Source: Marsupella aquatica | Lineage: Eukaryota; Marchantiophyta | Length of the DNA: 64,000 nucleotides | Direction: 5' to 3' | Assembly: GCA_973895155.1 (NCBI GenBank) | Contig: OZ316898.1 | Span: 17,298,001-17,362,000, forward strand | Position numbers and translations under genes: made by a program | Notes under the pieces: generated by a model | Told to the model about the DNA's origin: nothing | Seen by the model: the letters and a program-made list of their open reading frames with translations, nothing else | Databases searched by the model: none | Shown here: positions 21,061-33,200 of the stretch, one piece after another | Numbering within the stretch: position 1 is the first letter of the stretch | Layout: each line of letters opens with the position of its first letter

Positions 21061-24000
21061 AATTTGTTTTAAATGTGTGTGACATGCCATGATTGTACAT
21101 GTGACATGGATTTGCAAAAGATTTCACATGGTGACAGTATCTCAACTAACATGACTTTGGGACTAGCAATTTTGGCCTGATTCTAAGACCCATGTGAAGA
21201 TACACATGCCATTTTTATTTTTTAGTTCACATGTAGGTGACAGCATCTCAGCTAACATTTAGGAATAGCAATTTGACCAGAATCTCAGACCCATCTGATT
21301 ATCTGAAGGTCACACAGGTCAATCAGGAATATTGACATGTGTCCTTAGGATTGTTTTGACTGTAGTTTTAACCTCCCTTAGTTTGCGCAGTTGTAGAGAG
21401 ATTCCCAGCATGAACGACGGACCACTCAGTCAAATACGTTCCTAAAACTTGGTGGTTATTGTCTTGTCAAAGGAATGCCTTACTTTGAAAGCTTCAGTCT
21501 ATTTCTCTTCAAACTTTTGTTCCTGTCTATTTTCTTTCTAATACACTTGAGTTCACAACATTTCCTGTCATGCAGAAACTTGTTTTGAAAAGGTTGCACC
21601 AAATTTGCTTTTAGTTGCCGTTTTACTTTCAAAATACTACTTCAGGCTAATTTGTTCGCAACTGATGTGATCTTGATTGCTCTCCAATGGAAACATAAAA
21701 AAATATGTATACCACCATGAGTAACTGAAAGTAGGGAAAGGATTTAAGCTGGAGATTTGAAGTAAGATAGGCAAATAGAGTAGCTTACGGCACGCCAATT
21801 TTCATTTCCCCACTATAGATCTGCAAGCACCATATTCAGTCACCTGATAGTTTGAACATACTAGCCCCATGACCCCTTCCTTGAACATAATAATGAAAAA
21901 TCTTGCACAATAAGATTCTATGCTATTTTGGTTAGTCAAGTTTTTTGGTCCAACCTCATTTAAAAATATGACCTTGTTAAATCTCATTATCAGTTTTGTC
22001 TGTATTGGGAGTTAAGGTGTAAAGCTTTCACTCTAGAACTAGGCCCTTAAGAGTAGACTTCAGTTGCAGCTTTTATAGTAAGATGTGGACTTGAAAAAAA
22101 TTTGAATGAGGAGCATAGAAGGTACATGTGAAATATGACAGAAAAACTTAAAGTAGAGTATCTATTTTCTTTCTTTTTGGAATGCATGAATTAATGTACC
22201 TTGACGGGCCCTGCCTGTCAGATCTTTTTTACATAGCCATAGACAGGAGTCAGCGGTAGGTCAATTAGCTGTCTCTGTAGTAAATATATAAATTTCTGCC
22301 AAAAAACAAAGAGCACCTTACCTTGGGAGACAAGATACCAAAGGCAAGAAACTCAATAATACCGGAGAAAACAACTGACAGAAAAACACCCAAGAAACCA
22401 AGGAGCCAAAAAGTCCAAGAGTCCCGAGTGATGGCAAAAGAATATATTCCTTAGATCGTATAGAAAGGTAACTATGGAAATGGGAAAGCATAATCTACAC
22501 ATGGATCTCACCGCCTAGCCGGGCCAAATAAGTGACTCAAGAGTCTGAAGATTGGATTTGAGCTTGGCATGCATGATGTATAAATATTTTGCAATTGGTT
22601 AGTCACGTTGAAATTATAAAGTCACAAAAATATCCCAGAAAGAGGGCATGTCCCACGTTTAAATGATGAATTGATATCATGTTACAACACTAAAGTAGTA
22701 CTCGACTTAGATTGTAGTGGCAAGTGCTGCCTACAAGAGCCCACTTTCCAACCACTGCAGCTTATTGAGATATTTTAGTTTTGCATTTCTTTATGTATAT
22801 AGTACTCCCCAGAAATGAGGGCTTTAGCTGAAGTTTTGAGGGGCTATCATCGCCAGGAATGCATTCTTACATATGAGGGCATTAATACACTTAAAGGCTT
22901 AAGAGATTTCTAATTAGCTTACTACTTGTAGTCAAAGTAAATGAGAAGTTTCATAATGGTGCTCCTATCCAAATCTAAAATTCTTCCATACAAAGCACCA
23001 GAAAGTACAAAGAGATAAACCATGGACCAAGGGCATTATGTTCTGCTAACACACTCACACTACATCAGTTTTGGGGAGCCTCGTAGCCAGCTAATGTGGT
23101 CAGGGGTAACTTGTAACAAACAGGTCTCAAGGTCAATCCCAGTCAGTCCCTCTCCTGCAATGAACTCACTTCTAGCTTATTACCCGGTTACTTTATAAGC
23201 ACAAGCTATGGTAAAAATTGTCTCAGTCTAGCAAGTTCAATGCGTATTGCACCAGGCACAAGCTCTTGAGTTGTTGTTGTAACATTTATACAAAAAGTAT
23301 AAAACATAAATCAGGAGAACGCATCCACCTTAAAAGAAAAGTTTGAACAGTGAAAGCTCACTGTTGCAAAGATGTGGTTCCTGTTTAACTACAGCCATCT
23401 GGGGTTGCCATCAACATGACTGCAGAAAGTTCCTGTCGTGGAATCAGATGCATATATATATTGTAGCAACATTCAGAATCGCACAAGACTGGCAAAACAT
23501 TGATACAATAATTCAGTTTACAAAGCATGGTCAACAAACATATCACCGATTGGTATAACATAGTCAAGTGCGGCAGCCAATGCTTGATGAGCAGCTCTTC
23601 AATTGTCTTCCTAAAACTGAGTGGCAACCCATGATGACAAAGGTACCATTGTTACAAAATTCCAATAATTGGGTTTCTGATTGTCAAAACCTCGACCCTT
23701 ATTAATTTGTAGCCCCATTTCCAACCCTTGACATTGGGTTGGGTTTCTTTCTTTACTCCCTCCTCAACTACTGTAGCTCTGCATCCTCCGGGGTTGCTGT
23801 ACCTCCCCCTGCCCAAGGGTGGGAGATGGTATTGATATTCATTAACTCAAGGGTGGTGACCGGGGTGGGACAACCATCCAATGATGAAAACTGGCAGGAT
23901 GTTCACTGTCCATTGGATGGTTCAAAGCTAACCAGAGTTACTTTGCTCAACCTGCCATGGAAGAGGTGGCAAATTAGTAATTAAACTGTTAAAACCAAAA

Positions 24001-25239
24001 AACATATAATTAAAAAAAGGTGTCAGTGGTGATGCAGAAAATCTCATTAAACTAAAAATGTCAAAAAGTACATGATTCTACAAAAAGGAGTGACAATGTA
24101 CAAGTCAATCTCATGGACAAATTTCCATGAACCTTCATCCAGAAAGGAGTGACAATGTACAAGTCAATCTCATAGACAAATTTCCATGAACCTTCATCCA
24201 GAATCACAGCCCAGTTTGAACGGGCCCTAGTGTTGACCAGTGGTTCACTCACTCAATCGTGGCCCGTTCAACCCTGTCAGTATGCATCTTCCAATCCATG
24301 CTCCAATTCAGGAGCAGCAGTATTCTGGACCTGCTGTAATAGAGTCAACATAGGTGAAACCAGAATGCAAGCTTTCCCTTGTCACTTTTGTATGCTGTGA
24401 CCATTGTCCTAGTATTTGAAAATGTGCACCCCCATGACTTCACCCTCTATGAGTGATGCGAGGCACAAGAAAATGGGCAGCATTGAATGGCAGGACCCCA
24501 TACTTAGGCACTAAGAAATAGTTTTCCTAGGAACTCTCTCCAAAATCAAGGGCCCAGTCTTGACTTGCCCATTCAAGCATTGACGGGTGGTTCAGCCATG
24601 GAATCACAGACTTATGGCCCATTCAATCCTTAATATGTGATTGAGTCAAAACAGGTAATACCAACATATGAGCTTTGTTTTGTCACTTCTGCCGTCACTA
24701 TGCACTGGCCCTATCCGTCGGACAGCAAAATGAGTCAATATTAATAGGGCGTCTCAAAGCGTCATAGTTAAATAAAAATGATGGCTTTTGGCCATAAACA
24801 AATGGCCAGAATTTTTTCATAGGGTTATGTAAAATTGTTTTTTCATTAGCCTCTATGGTCATGGCATATAACCAATCTTTATAACAAATGGTAATTGAAC
24901 ATGTATGTCAAAACAGGGTCATAAGTGAGGTATGGCCAATGACATAAATGGTTTGATAGGCAGGACAGAAACCTTACCGGCTATCTATGTAGTGCCCCAT
25001 AAGGATCAGACATCCAAAAAGTCACAACCAACCTTACTTAAAGCAGTGCTTAATTTCAATTGACACCCTCCAATAGGAGTTCAAACCTCTGAGTTTTGGC
25101 TCCACTCACAGATACACATGCTTTTTCCTGAAGTAAAGTGATTGACTTGCAAAAGCTTGTCCTACCACCTGTAATTGCAGTACATAAACTCACATTTTCA
25201 GGTTGGGGATCTTCTTAGGGGCCTGGTTTCTTCTCTTCC
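21061..25239. other. AT-rich region without genes
   Basis: No frame with recognisable protein content occurs on either strand. The segment 25090-25175 is related to 14130-14230. Other content looks like old, unclassified repeat sequence. Confidence 0.5.
24080..24203. repeat. 59-bp tandem duplication
   Basis: 'ggagtgacaatgtacaagtc' occurs at 24087 and 24146 and each is followed by 'caaatttccatgaaccttca'; the two copies are almost identical. Confidence 0.9.
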
Positions 25240-25575
25240 TGTTGAGCATAGACGACATTCGTAACGGCAAACCCATGAACCATCCAACGCACAAGAGTCG
25301 ACACAGAGAGATACGTGGTTCACCTCCACATGAGGCTACGTCCACGGGAACACACAAGAGCTTTACTGCACTCTAGGCCATACCAAGCATCCACAGCACA
25401 AGCTCTCCCTATATCTCAACTGGCTCCGTAACAATGAGCCTAAGTTCCACCAGGGTCTGGCATCAGCCCTGGCTATATGCACAATAGCACTACCGCTAAC
25501 ATTAGTTAAGTCCTAACCCAAGTTAGACTAACTGTGGTTAGCTCATGAGTCACAAGACTAGAGCAATATCTAACA
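25240..25575 (+). mobile_element. Solo LTR, family LTR-A (336 bp)
   Basis: The segment starts TGTTGAGCATAGACGAC and ends ...AGCAATATCTAACA. Flanks are CTTCC (25235-25239) and GTTCC (25576-25580), a 5-bp duplication with one mismatch. It aligns throughout with 1353-1695 and with the split copy at 5619-13646. It contains 'tacgtggttcacctc' and 'gaggctacgtccacggg', which can pair into a hairpin; a motif of this kind recurs in LTRs of plant Copia elements, so a Copia origin is likely but inferred. Confidence 0.85.
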
Positions 25576-25639
25576 GTTCCGACCCATCATGCATGAATAA
25601 GTATAGGTTTTTAATTGGCTTTAGTGAAAGACTTTAAAT

Positions 25640-25780
25640 CAAAGTTTTTGTTGAAGGATATTAATTCAGTTTTGAGAATTATAAGAATCATAGGGTTTTT
25701 TCTTGGGGGTTCACTTCCACAAAAATGGTGCATCACATGCGACAAAGGATATTGTTGTTTTATTGGTTCTAACCTATAAG
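25640..25780. repeat. Rearranged fragment related to the 296-bp element
   Basis: 'cttgggggttcacttccaca' at 25702 followed by 'aaaaatgg' and 'cacatgcgacaaaggat' matches one end of the element at 63105. The preceding 'ttttgagaattataagaa' resembles its interior, but in a scrambled order. Confidence 0.55.
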
Positions 25781-25979
25781 TTGATGGGCGTCTTGCATGT
25801 AGAAGGTCTTAAAAATTAGGCCCTTAAGTAGCTTTCTTAAACTGTTGGTAAAATGTGCATGGCAAATCTCCACATAATCTCCAAGACATACATGTTTCAT
25901 TTGTTTTAATAGAAATTATTTAAATGTTAGGATGTGAAGGGCTGTAAACTTTTCGGCCTTGCCCTTGAATATGCTAAAA

Positions 25980-26166
25980 CGCTGTCACTAGGCCCGCCTC
26001 AAGAGGGGTTGAGACATGAATGTCTCGTTCACTCATAGAGTATCATCAATCAGTCTAACTCAAGGGCCTATTTCGCTGTCACGAGGCCCGCCTCAAGAGG
26101 GGTTGAGACATGAATGTCTTGTTCACTCATAGAGTATCATCAATCAGTCTAACTCAAGGGCCTATT
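25980..26166. repeat. 94-bp tandem duplication
   Basis: 'cgctgtcac' starts at 25980 and 26074; the two copies share 'ggcccgcctcaagaggggtt' and end 'tcaagggcctattt'. Confidence 0.92.
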
Positions 26167-27044
26167 TTTTTAGTCCCTTCTATATGCAAGACTGCTTTAA
26201 TGGTCCATCAGATTAATTTTAACATTTGAGACACCCTATCTGATACCTTACTTCATAGGCACCACTAAATGAGTTTCCCAAACCCTGTCCAGAATAAAGG
26301 TGGCTTTACAAAAAAATTGGTGGCAAATTCCTCTTTTTTTTTGTCTCCAAGACATTATCAAGGCCATCCATTGGGGAGAAACTGTTGCTATTCACTTTAC
26401 AAAACCTTGGGGGTGCTTTCAACCTAACTTGCTACCAATCCTACATGAGATGGAGTGGGACCAATGTTTGCTTGTTTGGAGGACATTTTTGACCCAGATT
26501 TTAGACCACCTCTCTTGGAGGTCTCTTCTTCTTGGCAGCCCCTTGAATGCTCCATTCCTCTTTTGAATTATCTGCACTAAATGTGTACTGACAAGTCCGT
26601 CATATGATGGACAATTGTTAGAGCTAGAAAGACTCTAGCAAAAGAATACCCTGACATTCAAGTGGAATGGATCCCCAACCTGTATTTTAGCAAACAATTC
26701 AAGCATCACTTGTTCCATTTAGCTTAGCAAGACCTTTGGGGCCAATAAAAGGATCCAGCATTCTAGCATTTTTAGCCTGGCTGGTGTATGATATTCAGTG
26801 TGTGAAATGGACCTCCGCAGCCCTTTTTTTAGTGGCAAAGTTTTGCTAGATTCCACCTCTCACAAAAGTCTTTGCTTGTTTTTTCCCCATTATTTAGCCA
26901 GTTTCCCACTTACTCACAAGCCTCATTAGCCAGAATTCAACCGTCATCCTTAAATCTAGGGAGATCTAAAGGTCAGAAAATAATTTGGGGATTTTGAATA
27001 ATATTCCTAAGATATTCTCCTTGACACACACGTGAATGTCTATT
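26167..27044. other. Spacer without recognised genes
   Basis: An 88-codon frame at 26300-26566 has no recognisable motif. No promoter or splice context was found. Confidence 0.4.
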
Positions 27045-27240
27045 CCATGATGGACTGGTCCCCTTGTGGCTACCCTACATAGAATCGCAGCATGCTCCCA
27101 ACGTCTATTCTCTGTTAGATGGGTCCCCTTGTGGCTATCCTACATAGAATCGCATGCTCTAGAGCAGAATGTCTATCCTCTCTTGGATGGGTCCCCTTGT
27201 GGCTACTCTACATAGAATCGCATACTCCAGAGGAGTACGT
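27045..27240. repeat. ~65-70 bp unit, three copies
   Basis: The phrase 'gtccccttgtggctaccct' followed by 'acatagaatcgca' occurs three times. A related single copy is present near 20590. Confidence 0.85.
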
Positions 27241-27271
27241 TCCATACTGCTTTAGGCTTCCCCTCCCCCCC

Positions 27272-27302
27272 CCCAAAAAAAAAAGAAGAAGAAGAAGAAG
27301 AA
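27272..27302 (+). repeat. Poly-A and (GAA)n microsatellite
   Basis: A run of C then A leads into six GAA units. Confidence 0.95.
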
Positions 27303-27899
27303 GCTCACAAGTGGTCCCCAAGCAGCTTATTTTCTAAGTGCAAAATCAAGCCAATGTCCACCCTCCCCAAAAAGTGTTCGCACTTTTGGCTAACATTCGT
27401 TACATTTTTGTATCATGCCATTTGCCACTTTCCCACCTAATCATGGACCCCATTTGCCAGAATGTCACGGGCATCGTAGGGATATTTGACCAAAAACATT
27501 ATTTATCCTAGCATCTCCACCCTTAGAGCTGCTTGTAAGGGACAAGATGCTTCTAAGGGTCTGCTTCAGCATATTTTTTAAGGTTATTTTTAGCCAGTGT
27601 GGCAAATGTTTGCTTTTCTAAAGGAGGAGATTCTAGGAATATTCTATATCAGATGTTATTGAATTAAATCATGACCGTCAGATACCACTAGATTTAAGGA
27701 GGACCGTTAGATTCAGGCCACATGGGTCCAATGCTTTGGTGGAAGAGTGGCTAATGGTGTTTAAAAAATCTAGCAAATATTCGCCAAAAGTGGAGAACAG
27801 TTTTTGGGGAGGTGTAATTTGGTGAAAAGTCACACTTAAAAAATAAGTTGGTCTGCTGCTAACATTTGCCCAAAATGAAGACAGACCTCTACGTTTGTC

Positions 27900-28222
27900 A
27901 AAATGCTCCCATGGATTTTTCCAACTCAGATAGACCCTCAGATAGACCCCATTGTGCTCACAATGTGACAGAAGATTCCCAATTACTCCATCGCAATTGT
28001 ATGGGTTTTGTCTACAAGGTCCATGGGAGCATCATTTTCAACATTAGCCACACTGGCTAAAAATTAAAAAATGCTCCCATGGATTTCTGCAACTCAGATA
28101 GACCCCCATTGTGCTCACAATGTGACAGAGAAGATTCCCAATTAGTCCATCGCAATTGTAAGGCTTTCGTCTACAAGGTCCATGGGAGCATCATTTTCAA
28201 CATTAGCCACACTGGCTAAAAA
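27900..28222. repeat. Duplicated small hairpin element with inverted ends
   Basis: Two tandem copies (about 27902-28064 and 28071-28222) each begin 'atgctcccatgga' and end 'tccatgggagcat', giving 13-bp terminal inverted repeats. The interior has 'gatagacccccattgtgctc' and 'ccatcgcaattgta'. The same terminal sequence occurs in the 265-bp repeats at 20 kb. The size and structure fit a small non-autonomous DNA element; no clean target duplication was found. Confidence 0.6.
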
Positions 28223-28615
28223 TTACAAAAACCTTAAAAAAATACTCCACAAGGCTTATAAAACCAGCCTCAAGGGCCCAGTCTTGACAAGCTTAGCGTT
28301 GACTGGTGGTTCACTCAGGCATTCGCGGCCAATTCAATGCGCTGATCGAGTCAACGTGATGGAACCCGAATGCGAGCTTGTTTCGCCATCTTCGCCTTGA
28401 CAGTCGACAGATTTCCACAGATTTGCATTCACAGCTAGCCTTGGGTCCCGTCATCTCATCTCGTAGTAGTACCAAGCTACTCCTGCACGGGAAACAAACT
28501 TTCTCCCAGAGCAGTGTCGCCTGGTCGGTCATTCGCTCTCCACCGAATCCTCAGCTTTCCAGCTAGCCTCTCGAATAGCAAGGCTACATATGATGAAATC
28601 GAATTGCTGCCCATG

Positions 28616-28659
<44 letters not shown>

Positions 28660-30270
28660 ATCGGAGCTGATGGTGGGCGGCTTGAGCAGCAGTCGTATCC
28701 CCGTTGGAATACAGTGGTGCAACTGATGGAAGAAGAATGAAAAGCCGGTTGTGGTGGTCTTGATTGTGGTGATGCTGTAAGCAGGATGGCCTTACGATTT
28801 GGTGCAGATGCGGCCTAGTTCGCTGGGTTTATTATATTTCTGTCACAGGGAGATCGTCAGGAGCAATTACTCACGACAGGTCAGCAGGGGTGGGATCGAG
28901 TGATGGTGGTGACGCAACCAGCTGCATACGATTCACGCTGAGGAGAGATAAATAGGACATTAGCATCTGAATCCCCCTTCTTCATTGCAGCTGCTGCTGC
29001 TTCTCGATTGAAGCAGCTCGCTCGCAATCGCAGGTTGGAGCTACTCCTGGTGCTGCTTTGCTGCCGCACTGGCGATTGCACGCGCACAATCCATGCATTG
29101 CTGTGAGCTAGCTAGCCAGCTCGATCCGAATTGCAGGAGCCTGCCATTGCTGGCCGAAGAGGCTTAATTGCGGAGATCGAAAGAATACAAGAGAGGCTCT
29201 TCTAATTAAGCTTGGATCGACTTTCGGGCGAGACGACGAACGAAAAATAATGGTGTGAAACGTGACCAGCCAGTCAGCCAGTCACTCGGGCGAGTGTCAA
29301 GCGGTGCTGTGCTTGTTGCAATGATATAATACGATCCACGATAGCTGCGAGCTGCGGATGATCGGTCCACAAAGGTGCGTAATGCGTCTACACTCCTCGT
29401 TGTCGTTGTTCGACTGTAATTTGAGAGAGGACGAGAGAGAGAGAAAGAGAACCGGGGAGAGAACCAATGAAAGGAACGATCGATCATCACGTCGACGAGG
29501 TCTCAATACGTGGAGCATTGCGATCGAAAGTATAGTGTTCGCTGGGCGATTCTGACATAGCTGTCGAAGGGCACGAATGTGTGTTTGTGGGCGAAGGGAA
29601 CACACAGGTCCCCAGGCTCGAGCTGAGCGTAAGCTTTCGGTGCTGGATGCATGATCGATCGTTAGCTGTTTGCCAATGCATTGAAAAGCGGGATTCGCTT
29701 CCTCCGTTGGAACTACCCCTTGCTAACTAACTTGCGTGCTGATTTTGAGAGGAGAGGAAATGCATAAATCATTGAATGTGGCCTCATGCCAGATATTGGT
29801 CGGATTTAGACGGGCCGAAAGGGGAGGTAAAGGAGGACAATGTGACTATTGTGTGCGCGAGCGAATCACTGCTTAGATTGTGTTCGACTCGTTGCTCGTG
29901 AGTCTAGCTTTTTGGTTTGAATTCCATGACTCTTTTCCTGACGTGGACTTTCTTCATCGTGGTCCCTTTGTCGACAGGTCTGGCCGTGGTTTACGAGGGC
30001 GGAAGGGAAGAAGGCTTTGTAAATCTCCCTGGGCGCTGCCCGTTCGCCGTTTTTTGCTCGAGAACTTATGTAGAGTCTTTAGTTGCCATCTAGAGTCTTT
30101 AGTTGCCATCGCCCCATTCAGCTTCTCGTATTGACCATATTTATCACCCTTCAAGTGAGCGACAGCTTGGAACGAGTCATCAATCGATCAGCGTCATTCC
30201 TGATCTCACATTACAGCATCTCCTCTCGATCAGCGAGTGGTAGCAACACTGGTTATTAGGGGGGGTGGAA
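28223..30270 (+). promoter_or_regulatory. 5' flank of the PHT4 gene
   Basis: The ~2 kb upstream of the transporter start has no conserved coding frame. It includes a long (CT)n tract at 28621-28658, a feature common in plant 5' leaders and core promoters. No TATA box or start site can be fixed from sequence alone. Confidence 0.35.
28621..28658 (+). repeat. (CT)n microsatellite
   Basis: About 18 uninterrupted CT units. Confidence 0.97.
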
Positions 30271-33200
30271 ATGGAGAGGCTTACGTTGAGAGGCGCTGTA
30301 ATTACTCGGGCAAGTCCCGTTTCTGGAAGTCAGAAGCAAGTCACGAGTACCTTCTCGGCTAGTGAAGCTGTAAACAGCAGCATGAGGATAGGTCTTTCGT
30401 CGGCTGCTGCAGCGTCTTCGACAGCACAGAGAGCCTTTGAAAAAATGACCCTGACTTCGTCCGGTTGCCTCCAATGTGCGAGTTCCCAATCGGAATTTCT
30501 TCAATCTTCGACTACGAGAAGATCACGGCAAATGCTCCCCACTTCGACTAGTGCCTCGCCTTCGTCAAGATCCTCTTGTACTGCTTCTCTGCAAACCGGA
30601 AGTCGGAACCGGAGCTGCCTGTTTACAGCTGCACGACTGTCTCGCTCTGAAATTAGCACCGGGGTAATCTCTGCAGCTCGGAGAAATCTGCTAGGAATTA
30701 GGCATCATGGTGAAGAGATGGGAAAGAAGAGGATTTCCGCTGGGGAATGCAGGGCTGCGGCCTCTAATATGAGTATGAGAGATACCGCATTAGATCTCTC
30801 CACAGTCCCCCTTCTGGAACTGCTTTGCTCCGAGAGGGCCAAGGTCCTGCTGCTGACAGCATTTGGCATGGCTCTCTGTAATGCGGTGCGGGTGGTGATG
30901 TCGGTGGCCATTCTTCCCATGGCAGCTAGCTACGGCTGGAGCACAAGCTTCGGTGGAATCGTTCAGGTGCGCGCAATTCATGTTCAGAATTCCGGAGACT
31001 TCTCATCACTTCTAGTCCCAATAGATGGAATTTTTCCTCTTAGCCTTATTCTAGTCGCATATCGTCTTGATTCCTTGCTTACTCGCCGTTGCAATTTGCT
31101 CTTTTTGACAACAAGAGCTGGCGTGTCGGTTGAGTAGTGAGAGCAGACTCTCGGCTCAACGATATATTGGCTTTCACACAGTTACAACTCACTGAAGAGA
31201 GTGCGAGGAAATCCGTCGTTGATGACAAGTTTGACAAAATTAAGCTCTTGAAAAGACCAAAACCGGTCATGTTGGTTGTCTTAGATTCAAACATACAACA
31301 TATAGATCCAAACATTCCTTTGGAGGCTGTTCTGTCAAAATTCAGCTGAAGAATTGCCGGATAAGGAAACAACTAAACTAAATGAGATTGTTTGGTCACG
31401 CAGTCTTCGTTCCTATGGGGTTATTTGATCTCCCCAATCGCTGGAGGAATGCTGGCCGACCGGTATGGCGGCAAAGTGGTGATGGCATGGGGTGCAGCGT
31501 CATGGTCGGTAGCTACACTCCTGACTCCCTGGGCTGCCAAGCACTCCATGACCATGCTGCTCACTGTGCGAGTGCTCATGGGGGTTGCCGAGGGCGTGGC
31601 AATGCCTTGCATGAACAACATGCTCTGCAAGTAATCCTCTCTGGCTGTGTCTTTGTCTCTCGGGCGTAATTATGAAAAGTGAATGCTTACTCACCTGCCC
31701 ACTCACCTGTCAAAAGGTTGACGATAGACTGTTAGACAATGCATGCTTCAATTACCGAAGCAAGAATTATGCACTAGTACTGAGTTGATTCTTACCTGAA
31801 AATGTATGGCAGGTGGTTCCCTCGTTGGGAAAGATCTAGAGCAGTTGGATTGACCATGGCTGGATTTCACCTCGGAAGCGTGGCAGCATTGCTGCTGTCT
31901 CCGGGTCTGTTGAAGAACTTTGGTGTGTCTGGACCCTTCTGGATATTCGGAACGTTGGGGTTTCTGTGGCTGGCAATTTGGTGCCCATTCATCTCCAAAG
32001 ACCCACAGAGCAGTCAGCATGTCACGAGGTCTGAGTTTTCATACATTTTTCGTGGGCAGGACCACCTTGAAGCTTGCCCCACCAAACAGTCAGTTGGAAA
32101 CAGCAACCAAAAGGGCCTTCAACGGCCACCTCTCGGTCTAATATTCTCCAAGTTACCCACATGGGCCATCATCACTGCAAATTCTATGAACAACTGGGTA
32201 AGCATCCTCTTCCGCCTGTGCTACTATGGCAATGTTATGCCGAAATTTTGCCGACAGATCTTTCGGAATTGAGCTATATGAGTAACAGGAGTAAGAAGAA
32301 ATTGTTCTCTTTTTCTCCTTGGGCAAGGAAGATTTTCACGAATTCCTGAACTTTCCAGCTGCTCAATAGTATAGAGACACACCTCTGAGTTGACATCACT
32401 GACAATTGCAATTACTGGAGATTTGTTTCCGATCTGGCCCATATGATAGAAGTGACAACGTTTGCCCAGCTACAGAAGTAATTTGCCCTGCAGATTGCCA
32501 TAGAGAGAAGTTTGTTACATAGTAGGACTTCTCTCATCCGTTTCGTCAATTTCCAGAGACAGTCACTTGCGAGACCTTATTGACATGATTGGTGGTGGAC
32601 TTTTGCTCTGTATTGAAACATTGAACAGGGTTACTTCATTCTTCTTTCGTGGATGCCTGTGTACTTCAGTACGGTACGATTTTCATCTTTGACACCAACC
32701 AATCCTTTGATACCTTTGATAGTCGCACTGACTCGAGCGGCTGTGAGAAAATTGGCAATTTAGTTACACTCTTCGAATTGGCAAAACTTAGAATTTGAGA
32801 TTCTAATTTGGTTTCCATATATAGGCCATGTCGCCTCCATGTGCAGTTTTTCACAATGTCCTTGGAAGAAAGCCCTAGAACCACAGCAAGTACACAGAGA
32901 GAGTGGAGACCAAACTTGCGTGTGTGACTTTCTGACGTTTGCTTGAGTGAATGCAAATTGTACTGGCGTACCAACATCCATGCTAACCTGTTCCAGCTCG
33001 GTGGGTTGGTTCGACAGGTATTGGGCGTGAATTTGCGCCAGGCAGCATGGTTCAGTGCCGCTCCCTGGGCTGTGATGGCTGGGGTGGGCTTAGTTGCTGG
33101 TACTTGTTCAGATTATCTTATTAAGCTCGGCATCAGCATTACCACTGTGCGCAAAATTACGCAGGTAATGGTTGTCTGCAATTATGTTTCACTGAGCTCT

